Shown piece after piece: positions 49,001 through 61,000 of a stretch of DNA of 64,000 nt. Position numbers and translations under genes: made by a program. The notes under the pieces are model-generated. The model was not told where the DNA came from, ran no database searches, and worked only from the letters and a program-made list of their open reading frames with translations. Position 1 is the stretch's first letter; every line of letters starts with the position of its first letter. Source of the DNA: Agapetus fuscipes (taxonomy: Eukaryota; Arthropoda; Insecta; Trichoptera; Glossosomatidae); NCBI GenBank assembly GCA_951799405.1, contig OX637363.1, positions 9,424,001-9,488,000 on the forward strand. Direction: 5' to 3'.

Positions 49001-52000
49001 GTATTGTTTGTGTATTAACACTGTGAAAATTCATATTGTTTAATTTTATAATTTTTTTGATTAATTAAAAACACTGTTTATTTTCACGGATAAATTTATT
49101 CAATAAGATTAAAATCTTAACTCGTGGGACGCCGGAACGCAGATCTGCGCTGTCCCCGTAGAGCGCCGGAACGCAGATCTGCGCTCGAAGGACATATCGC
49201 GATTTTTATTTTTTTTCTTTAGTTTTTGTGTGGCAATAAGACTGAAAATCGCTCAACATGTTCCTATTGGGTGAAGCCATCAACTAATCAAATCACGGCA
49301 TTCATTTCGGTTATGAAGGGCTTGTGGAAAATATTCAAAAGTTCGAAAGTTTTCGCCGTGAGTGGACGTGCATTGGACCTCAAAGTTTACGGATTATAAA
49401 TACATCATTTGAAAAACGTAAGTAAAGTCTATATTTTCTATATTTAGATCATTATCCTAATAGCATTGAATAAAAATATTACGAATAAGTAAGTAAAATC
49501 ATTTGATAAATCAACATAAACTTTGATACTGACTGTTAGTCAGAGCAACGGTACTTTTGAATATTTTATTTCTTCATATTCTTATTCTACCGTGAATATG
49601 TTTTATACACAGTTTTGAAGATAATTTTGTAAGCATTTCGTTGAAATACAACAATAGAAGCAAGCTCGAAACATTTTGACCCTTGTATGCCCAAACGTAT
49701 TTCCGTCAAATATTTGTTAAGTAATGCATTAAAAATTAGTAAGTGGTAAAATATGACACAGTGTGCACAAAGCCAAAAGTAAGTTTTATACAGACTAGAT
49801 CTGTTCTGAAATTGTGTTTTTATTATTTCATCTTTTTTTTCTATTGCACTCGAAAGAGGCATAAATTAAATTACGTTTGAGGGTGAATTTCGTATGTATT
49901 TCGTCTTTTTAGATTTTCTTAAATTTTTTTTTTACCTGCTTTTCACCTGCACTTTAGAGAAGCAAAAAAGAAATTTAATGTTGGCGTGAAATTTGTACAG
50001 ACCAAGTCTTTAGTGTTTCTTAAATTGTGGTGTTTTTTTTATTTTTTTTTATTTTTTTTCACTTTTTCCAAAGAGGCTGAAATTAAATCATGTGTAAGCG
50101 TGAATTTCGTATATACGTTGTAGATACTAGATCTATTCAGACTTTCTTAAATTGTGTTTTATTTTATTATTTCCCTTTTCTCACTTGCAAATGAAGATTA
50201 TTTTTGTTATTGTTAAAATAATAAGAAGCAAAGATATTTTAGTAGTAAAGATATTTAAATGAAATAAAAACGACTGCACAGAAAACAAGACAGCATCTCA
50301 TATTATTTTGCATAATAAAAAAAATGCTTTGCTATTTTTGAAAAAAAAAACAATTTAAAACATGAATATCTCAAAATAAAAATCGGTTCAAAATATATTA
50401 TATGTAATAACCCTGTATGCATTATTGCTACTTTATGTCCCACAGAAACATCTACGATCTGCTAACATATTTTATTATTTTTTGTAGATGGATAACAATG
50501 TGAAGATGGCATACCCGGTGATGCGGTCACCCGAGGGAACCCTTCAGGTGATACCTGAGGAGGGTTTCCCGGTACGATCAGTGAGATGGAGCTCCGGAGC
50601 TACTCAGGTAACAATTTATTTCCATTCATATTTTCAAAACCGAAACCTTTGCTTATTTATCGTCTATCGGCTTTGCAAAGATATATTAATATTTAACCTA
50701 TCTAGCCCCAGCAATTTTGTAAAAAAGCGCCCAGAGCAGAGGGATTTGCTTGAGATTTTTTGGATAAATACCTGAAGCAACAATGTCTTTCAAAAATTTG
50801 GTACTTAAATCAACGTATTTGTTTATACAACATTCAAGCTAAATAAATTAGCTTGAAATAAAAACAAGTAGAAACTAACAAAAAACGTGACTTAAATATT
50901 AGGTTTTTTGGTTATGAGAATATTTTTTCCCTTTGGCTTAATTTTTTGTGTCAGTTTTTGTGTTTCAACATTTCATTTCAACACTAAAAGTTTGTAAAAT
51001 ATGTAATTGTACAGAGAATTTATCCAAATTACATATAAGTTTGATGTGCTTTGAAGCATTCTAAAGGTCCGATCGCTACTCTTTAACTTCACGACCCCAA
51101 AATTAATTCTAGCATTTTTATTTGTTTCAGGTTGTACGAGCGTACGACGAGGAGCCCTACTGGATGGAGGAAGAGCCTTCTCTTTCTGTTGCGGTTAGTC
51201 AGTTATAAATACAGCTGTTCTTCATGTACACATGAAATGAATGCTTTAACTGTATATTTATTTTTCTAGAATCAAGACCATGAGGCTGATTCGGGGAGTG
51301 ATGAGGACGAGGAGGATGTCCTGGATCTCCCCGATGAACGCCTCCAGGAAGAGGACATCGTCGGGCTCCTTGGAGAGGGTGATCCCGTTGACGAAAGTGA
51401 AGTGAGTGAGCAAATTTTTTATTGGTCCGATAATTTTGCTGAGTTCACAGGCGTTGAAGAGAGGTACGAGCAGCAATCAGGGCCAAATATTGGGGAAACT
51501 TCCCCAAGTGGCATTTTTAAGTCTATTTGGAACCTCCAAATAATGCTCATGATTGTTGCTCAGACCAATAAATATGCATGGGAAAGCATTGCCTATCTAT
51601 GCGAAACCGAAGATGGCATCACGGCTGGGTCTCGTCTTAATGACTGGAAGGAGACCACTGTGGATGAAATGTATCGGTTCTTCGCCGTTATGATGTATAT
51701 GTCGTTCTGTCAGAGAAGTAGGTTTGCGGATTACTGGGATACAGATATTATGGGTATGCAAAACTTCAGAAAAATTATGAGCAAAAATCGTTTTTCCTTG
51801 ATTTTTAAATTTCTACATTTTGTAGACAACGATGAGCTCACAGACTCACTGCATGGATATGAAAGAAAGGTTTTTAAAATTGCTCCTATCGTCGAACATT
51901 GCAATAGAAGATTCGCAGAAATTTATGTTCCTCGAAGAGAGCTCAGCATCGATGAGTCTTTGTTATTATGGAAAGGTCGCTTGTCGTTTGTCCAGTGCAT

Positions 52001-55000
52001 TAGGACAAAAGCCGCGAGATTCGGCATCAAGTCTTACGAGCTTTGCGAAGCAGCATCCGGATATCTTCTTAAATATATGATTTATGCGGGGAAAAACCAA
52101 GATTTGGGGCAAGCTATTCATGGTTTTTCCAACGCGACTTCTAAAGTTGTCCTGAAACTTTCCGAGGATTACCTCGGAAAAGGCCATTGCCTGTATATGG
52201 ACAACTTTTATAATTCCGTTGGGTTAGCCCATTTCCTGAAAAGGAATCGCACAGATGTAGTAGGGACTTTGAACCGCCGAAGAGTGGAAACGCCTACTAA
52301 CATCAAAGAGATAAACGACCGCCGAATGCCACGGGGGAATATTGTGGCTGAACACTGTGGGGATGTAACAGTGTTGGCTTGGAAGGATGTCAGGTTGGTA
52401 TCTATGATATCAACTTTCCACAAAAATGACATGGTTCCAGGCAGCAGAGCAGGCGTCGACCGCAATATACCACATGTAGTTAAAGACTACAATAAATACA
52501 TGGGGGGTGTTGATCGTAAGGACCAAACACTGTCCGCGTATTTATTAGAGCGCAAAAGAGGACTCAAGTGGTATATGAAAGTTTTTAAGCGCTTGCTCAA
52601 CACTAGTATCCACAATAGCTATGTAATCTATAGGTGCAATGATACTAGCATGAATAATAGGCAATTTCGATTAGCCTTGGCGAAGGCCCTTTCCCTGGAG
52701 GGTGAGCATACTCAAAGAATTAGGCCCGCTACATCCTCAAGCAACCTCGCAGAACGGTATAATCCAGGCAATCATTTCCCAGCATGTGTATTGAACGAGA
52801 ATGCAGCAAATAGGACTAATAAAAAAGCCACTAAGTACAAGAGGGGGCGTTGCATGCATTGCTTGTCACTTCAACGGAGAACCGACACAAGTGCTCAGTG
52901 CACTACATGCAATGTCTTCCTCTGTCTTGGTCAATGTTGGGTAGATTATCACACCCCACCTAACCAATAGTGATTTACTAAATGGTGTGTGAGATCTTAA
53001 GTAGTGTTTTACACACCCCAGTTTTTTTCCCGGTGAAGTGTGGTATCATGTTTGTTAACTTGCACGGCTTACATGACTTAACATTTTGTCGACTGAAAAA
53101 CCGGGGCGTTTGAAAAAAAAACTTAGAGGATCTCACACCCCACTTAGTAAATAGTGACTAAAAACTAGATGGGGGTGTTAGACGCTCTGGTTTCTTCCCT
53201 GGCGATTTGAATGAGCATGTCGTACTTGATCAACACGTGGGGGAAGAAATAAGGGTGTGTGAAATCAAACATTGTTTATCTATCTGTATTTTTTTTTTTT
53301 TTCCACTTGCACTCACTCATTTCACTTTCACTTCAGTTTCTTTTGTTTTGTTTGTATAATTTTTCCTTTTTCTTCACTTTTTTCCACACATGTTGAAATT
53401 AAGCTATGTTTCGGCGTGAATTTCGTATAAACTTTGTAGATACTAGGTCTGTCCAGACTTATTTTTAATGTTTTTTTTTCACTTGCACTCTAGAGAACCT
53501 AAAAGTGTGCTTCATTTTAGCGTGATTTTGTACAGACTTAGGTCTGTTAAGACTTTTTGTGAAGTGTGTTATAATATTTCCTTTTTCTTCACTTTTTTCC
53601 ACACATGTTGAAATTAAGCTATGTTTCGGCTTGAATTTCGTATAAACTTTGTAGGTACTAGGTCTGTCCAGACTTTAATTTTTTTTTTCACTTGCACTCT
53701 AGAGAACCTAAAAGTGTGCTTTATTTTAGCGTGATTTTGTACAGACTTAGGTCTGTTCAGACTTTTTTGAATTGTGTTCTTATAATTTTTCCCTTTTTTC
53801 CACACATGTTGAAATTAAGCTATGTTTTGGCGTGAATTTCGTATAAACTTTGTAGATACTAGGTCTGTCCAGACTTTCTTATTTTTAATGTTTTTTTTTT
53901 CACTTGCACTCTAGAGAACCTAAAAGTGTGCTTCATTTTAGCGTGATTTTGTACAGACTTAGGTCTGTTCAGACTTTTTTGAAATGTGTTCTTATAATTT
54001 TTCCTTTTTTTCACTTTTTTCCACACATGTTGAAATTAAGCTATGTTTCGGCGTGAATTTCGTATAAACTTTGTAGATACTAGGTCTGTCCAGACTTATT
54101 TTTAATGTTTTTTTTTCACTTGCACTCTAGAGAACCTAAAAGTGTGCTTCATTTTAGCGTGATTTTGTACAGACTTAGGTCTGTTAAGACTTTTTGTGAA
54201 GTGTGTTATAATATTTCCTTTTTCTTCACTTTTTTCCACACATGTTGAAATTAAGCTATGTTTCGGCTTGAATTTCGTATAAACTTTGTATGTACTAGGT
54301 CTGTCCAGACTTTAATATTTTTTTTTCACTTGCACTCTAAAGAACCTAAAAGTGTGCTTTATTTTAGCGTGATTTTGTACAGACTTAGGTCTGTTCAGAC
54401 TTTTTTGAATTGTGTTCTTATAATTTTTCCTTTTTTTCACTTTTTTCCACACATGCTGAAATTAAGTTATGTTTCGGCGTGTATTTCGTGTAAACTTTGT
54501 AAGTACTAGGTCTGTTCAGACTTTCTTTATTCTTGTTTTTAATTTTTTGTTTTTTTTTTTTCACTTGCACTCTAGAGAACCTAAAAGTGTACTTTATTTC
54601 TGTTCAGACTTTTTTTGAATTGTGTTCTTGTTATTTTTCCTTTCTTTTTCACTTGCACCTCAAAGGGGCTAAAATAAGTTATGCTATATTAAATTAACCA
54701 TGATGGAAAAAGTGATCAAATTTTTAATACAACAACTACCTAATCTGGTCCATGATTCTAGCTAACATACTTATTGTGGCTTCATTGAAGCAAGAAAATC
54801 GAGTGCAGTTACATTGATAATTAATTTCTCTAAGCATTGTTTTGACCTTATGTTTTCCTATTATCTTCTTTTTAATTAATTATTTGTATAATCGAAAATT
54901 TGTATTTGTCATTTTACGTACTTTTGTGTGTAATAAAAGAAAAATATATTGAAAAACTGCATGTGACTTATTTTATTTAATGAAAAATTTAATAAGTGTA

Positions 55001-58000
55001 AAACATTTCCTATCCACACTGTACACACTCCCAAGTACACAAAAAAATGAAGGTTTTATTTACACAAAGATGCACCCCTAGTTGTAAACATCCACCTACC
55101 TGCTATTATTCTCGCAGCTTTTGGCCTACGTGACAACCCAAATGTACACCTGCTGCAGGTAGGTACAGGTTCTTGACATGGGATGACTCATCATGGTTTG
55201 TAAAATTTTTGTAAAATAAATTAGGAAAAGAATATTCCTTATAAACAATATACAAACTTTTTATTATAAAGAATTATAGCTTGCCTTAACTTTTTTCATA
55301 TTCTATCTCAAACACCCAGTACAGGTCACGTGCGCGGACAATAATGTGGCCTTGAAAATACTCCAAAAAATGACAATAGTAAAACTCGTTTTTTTTCATT
55401 TTTCTTCATCAGCCAAAATCATTTTATTATGTAATCAAGTTCACAATATATCTAAGGATATGATAAATCCAGAAAAACTTAAATTCAAGTCACTGCTTTT
55501 ATATTACAGGACTTTTTCCAAAGTACTATGATTTTTTTCCGATTCATAAGAGATAATGCCTTGTAGTAAATACACGACTGATGCTGTTTTTGTAAATTAT
55601 ATACCAATAAAAGCATTATTTCACTAGCTTTTAAAATCAATAATCCAAAATGAGGTAAGTTTTATATCTTTCGAGATATTTGATATCAAACACATGACCT
55701 GTGTTGCTGCATTACTGCTGCAAATGGCTGGCACACAGAGGTAACAAGATTTCGCCACTAGGGGCGCTCAAAGGGTTAAACAAATTACTAACGTTGAGGC
55801 ACTCCAGATCCACAGACACAGAGAAGAAGTTGTGAATATCCAGATCCCTCCTGTCTCCCCGCTGCTTATGTGCGAGGACAAGACTGTCTGATTACTTTGT
55901 TTATTATGTTCTTATGTATGATGACACTCTGGTTTATTGGTTTTATTGTTTGATTCTTCGAGATGACTGGTGTGATGGTGCATTTATCTTTGTTTCTTGT
56001 TTTTTATTTATTTTTTGTTTTCTGAGGTTTTTTGATCTTTTTAGCCTCCAACTTTAATTTATTTTTATTTTATTCTATCCTTTGTCTTGTATACATAATG
56101 TCTCACCAAATGACGTTTAATTTAATCTATTAATTCATATTCTTTCATAATCTATATCTATAAAGAAGGATGTGTGTATGTATGTATGTATGTATGTATG
56201 TCCCCTATAGACTCATAAACCGCTCATCCGATTTTGACGAAATTTTCAGGAAACATGTAACATATTCTTAGAACGAATCCTGTGAAGTTTGATGGTGATC
56301 AAATAAACAGTGGTTCTCAATTCTCGATATTTCAGCAACGAGGTCGGTAAATTTTGAAACCACCCAATAGAAGAAGACCATTATATTCAACTACAATACA
56401 TAATCTTAGTTGCAAATATACATTTACATTAAAGATTCATATAAAATGCATGCTCACAAGTAGACACATGTAAGTTCACGCTTACAAATGCTGCATGTGT
56501 ACCCACTCATAATTTAAAATCCAAATCTAAAATGAACAACCCAGTAACTTTTACTTTACGCCAACTTGAAATGGATGTTATTCAGCTCCTGAGTGGCTTG
56601 ACACTCATTTCTTATGAAGGCTGAGTAAGCCTTGCCGGTATTTTATTTTGGGTTTAAAATAAACACTGAAACGGGAAATAATTTCTGACAACTTCGGTGG
56701 GATTCTAACTCGAGATCTCGGCATGGAATGCAGTTACTCTACCAACTAAGCTATAGACCGGACTTTTTACAAATATGGTGGATCGATATCGGTTTGGTTA
56801 GGGGTAAGCAACCTGCGGCTCACCAGCCACATGCGGCTCTTTGGGTGTGAAGTTACGGCTCTTTAGCTTCATACGCAAATATAAAAAAAACACAGAATTA
56901 TACTTCTGATCGAAAAAAACTAAATCGTTCTGAATCGATTAACGATCTCTCCGCAACTTGTACTCGCTTTTCACCCCCCACCCTCCCCCCGCCCCATCGA
57001 CGCTATTTATTGTTGGCAAAAAAACATTTGTGGCTCTTTACAAATCCAAATCCAAAATAAGATATGTATCATTTGAGATTCACATCAAATGCATTCCCAT
57101 AAGCAGACACGCATAATTTTGCGCTCACACATACCGCATGTGGAACTACAATATAAAAACCCAATCTTAAATGAACATAAGCCCTGCAACTCTTGCCGAC
57201 CTTCCCTGAAACAGGGGCGACATTGGCAAAGTGAACCATTTTTTACAGTATGGGTGGTCAGCCTCATACCAACCTATAAGTCAAGGACAAACTTTGAAAT
57301 TTGTAAATTGTAATTTTTGGCTCTTCCGACTCAAAAGGTTGCCGACCCCTGGCCTAGACAAAAGTTCCAAATTAAAAAATGTTATTCAAGTATTCCAAGT
57401 TGAATTTTAGAAATGTTAGAAAGCTTTTATATCCCGCACTTATAAAAAATACGATAAAAGAAAGTTCGTAGGTCACAACTAGAAGACCATATGTAAATAT
57501 ATTATTATTATTAAAACCTTTTATTGAAACATACTTTTAATTAAAATCTACATAATATAGTTGTTTTTTCAAAAAACGCATTTCTGTAAAATTATATACT
57601 CACCACAAATTTAAAGATCGTTTTTTTCTCGGCGGTTAAACGTCTTTCTTCTATGTGACAATGGTCCAAAGCAACCAAGATAAACAAAATGTTTGCCTTT
57701 TACCTAACCCGGCCGTGCGACTTACAATTTTGTTGTCAATAGAAAATGTTCCGTGTGCACTACCTAAAACTTTCACTTATTGAAATAATGGATAGAGCAC
57801 ATTTTAAATGTGGGGAAAAAATGTGAATTCACTTGGCCGGGATAAAGACAGGACAGGGTGTCAAAAATTCAACATAAATTAAACACTTTTATGGAGATAG
57901 TTGAAAAAACACTTAAGTGCATCATATTGTGTGAAGCATTTTCCGCATACTGATTGATGATTTTTTTATCTTAAATATAAATGGAGCACCGCAATCGATT

Positions 58001-61000
58001 TTCCCTATGCTTGGCTCTGGCTGCTTAACAGTTGTACCTAGACCTTTTTTTTAGAAAACGTGAAGATTAACCTAGAGATAAATTGTGTGAAGCTTGATTC
58101 CGATTAGCACACTTTTTTTTTTGATCCTGTTGTTTCCTCTTTTATCTGTAGAAAAAAATTGATACCACATGCCCAAATGGCGTAGTGAAACACGCCGGGT
58201 ACTGCTAGTTGCCATATAAAACTATTTTAATGTTAATAGAATTTTTACTGAATATTTTACCTACCTAACTGAATTTTATACCTCTTGACCAATTTTATTT
58301 ATTTTTTATTATTAAAATAGACTTATAATAAATTAATTAGTTATTACCAAATAGATCTTCTCTTGCTTGTCTAATTTATTTTATTTTATTAATTTAAAAT
58401 TTTACTGTATGTTTTTACCTACCTGACTATCATTTATACCTATTGACAAAATTTCATAAAATAAAATTTCTTTTCTGTAATCAATAATCATACCTGATGA
58501 TGACCTTCTAGGTCGAAAACGTTAGTAATTTGTTTAAGATTTTAATCTTATTGAATTTTGTAATATTTGTATGAAGACAAATCAGCTTTTCACTTGCGGC
58601 CATCTTGGATTGACAGGTCTTCATACAAATGCATCATTAGTTTATCAAAGCATGGGCTCAACCGACTACTAAAATGTCTAAGAATAACCCTGTTAGACTC
58701 AATAAACTGTGCAAATAAAACTATGGTTTTTTCATACAACTCTAGACAAGTTAGTTCCTCAAGGGCAGGCTAAGCGTTTGGTTGTTTTTTTAATGTTTTG
58801 TAATTTTTTGTACATACCTACTCTTTAAAAGTCAGGAGTACATACATGTGGCTTCGATTCCTTATTATTTTTTGCCTATTTCTCGGAAAAAAACCTGAAG
58901 GGAGGGGGGGTTAAAGATTCAATGTTATATTCCCCATCTGTGCTTCTGTATACATAATCCCATGTTCCATTTTCCAGGAGCCTTTTCCCTGGACAGCATG
59001 ACGGGCATCCTGTACCCCGCGCTACAGCTGTCTGGCAACTCCTCGCACCACTTGAAGGTGTCGGCGGTGGACAGAGCGGGGGCGGGGCCGCACTCCGACA
59101 CGGCGCTCATAGACATACACGTGGACAGTGTGAACCAGCACATGCCGCAGTGGGTCACGCCTGCTGAGCCACAGCCAATGCTGGAGGTGCCTGAGGTGAG
59201 CATACAGACAAATATAATATGTAGTTGTATAATTTTTCTCTTGGGCGCCGTTTAGTGGCTCCAGCCACCCCAAGGGCGCTCATCCTTCACTTGCTTCATG
59301 GAAAACATGTAACTCAACTTCTTCTTTAAACGTTCTTCACCGGTCTCCGTCCTCAGCTTCAGAGGTAGCTGGTTCCAGCACAATGGTCCCGCTGAGCCAA
59401 ACGCCCTATCTCCAAAGCCCGTTCTGCTCCGTCGAGGTGGCATTTTCAGCCTGTTGATAGCATCACCCCTCGCTGAGCGAAAGGTGTACGACTTACCTAC
59501 AATCTCCTCAAACTCACAATGTTCATTCAAATAAGACGGGGCGGCTTCTCTGAGAGAGTTGAATACCATAAAGCACACTTTATACTCCACTCTCTCTGGG
59601 ACACGCAGCCAGTGAAGACGCTGCAATAGAGAAGAGACATGATCAATTTTATGTCCTCCAAAAATGATTTTTGCTGCGGCATTGAAAACAGCCTGTAACC
59701 TAGACAATTGTACATTCGGGAGGCCAAGCATCAGGCTGCTGCAGTAGTCCAACCTTGAGACCACCAACGCATTCACCAGAGTTCTTGCTGCATCAACAGG
59801 TAGGCAGCTGCGAATGCGTCTTATCTGCCTCAGATGGAAAAAGCTTGAGCTTACAATCCCTGATATTTGCTTTTCCATGGAAAGTGCCGTATCTAGGTGT
59901 GATTCTATTCAATGATGATGATTGAATAGTCATTCAAAGGCGCTGAAGGGCGCTTTCAGCGTTAATGCGGTGAATAAATGGGTATTCATTCAGAATTTTT
60001 CTTGGCAACCGATTCCAAGTGAACGATCCTGCAACGGTGAATGCGTAGTCACAAAACAATGTGAGCTGTTTAGACAGGAAGGCGACGGTTGTGAGTGTGC
60101 TTTCAACAGATCGCAGAGTTAGCTCCGCTTCTATCCAGGACTGTAGGTCTCATCACTATGGTAATTCTTACCTACCAAATATATGTAATATTTGTATGAA
60201 GACCTGTAAATCAAAGATGGCCGCAAGTGAACAGCTGATGAGTCTTCATACAAATATTACCGATATTCGGTGGGTAAGAATTACCCTGGACGCCTATGCG
60301 TGACACCCACAGTTAAAGGGTTAAATTCCATCATGTAAGCTCTTTTGTGTGTTGTTTTTAGAATGCCGCCCAGGCTGACATAGTACTCATCACGGTGAAG
60401 GCCGTGGACCAGGATCCTGGAGAGAATGGCCGCATCACCTACCACCTCAAGGTCGGCAACAAGAATATGCACGAGACCAACGAGTTCTCCCTGGACGAAG
60501 TCACCGGAGAGCTCAAGACCAGGGTGTTTCTGGACAGGGAGCAGAAAGACAGCTACCAGCTCGTGCTAGTGGCCATGGATCAGGGCTCTCCGTCTCGCTT
60601 TGAAGTGATCAAGATCCTCACCATCGTGCTGAAGGACTCCAATGACAACACGCCCCAGTTCCCCAAGGAGATGTACCACTTCTCCTTCATGGAGAACCAG
60701 CCTGTGGGCATCATCATCGGCACCATAAAGGCGTCTGACAAGGATACGGGAGACAATGGGAAGATTTACTACCACATCATAGATGGCAACCAGAAGGGAG
60801 CCTTCTCCATAGACAGGACGCAGGGCATACTCAGATCCAACTGCTCATTCGACAGGTAAATACAATCATTGAAAGGCTTAGAATAATCTTAGATTAAGTT
60901 ATTAAAAATAAAAATAAATTATTTATTATTCTAAATATTCTGGCTATATGAATACCCCCAGTGCGGAATACTTTTTCAAGCACATTTTTTAAAACATTTA

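Larger units (their letters stand above)
49121..55775 (+). mobile_element. piggyBac transposon, apparently complete (6655 bp)
   Basis: TTAA flanks both ends (49117-49120 and 55776-55779). Removing the element and one TTAA restores a sequence that matches 58519-58556. The ends are CTCGTGGGACGCC on the left and, inverted, CCCTTTGAGCGCC on the right, only 8 of 13 identical. It encodes one full-length transposase with no internal stop, and so could be active or recently active. Confidence 0.92.
56151..58209 (+). mobile_element. Helitron-like element
   Basis: Starts TCTATATCTATAAAGAAGG after an A and runs into (TATG)n and CTCATAAACCGCTCATCCG, a 5' end style common in arthropod Helitrons. It ends GGCGTAGTGAAACACGCC, GGGTACTG, CTAGT before a T: a 3' hairpin plus CTAGT inserted between A and T. 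It carries no helicase or Rep gene. Contents include family A copies and a SINE B2. Confidence 0.65.

Noticed and set aside
50488..52970. Domesticated piggyBac-derived host gene
   Set aside because: TTAA-flanked ends and the restored empty site show it is still inside a transposon.
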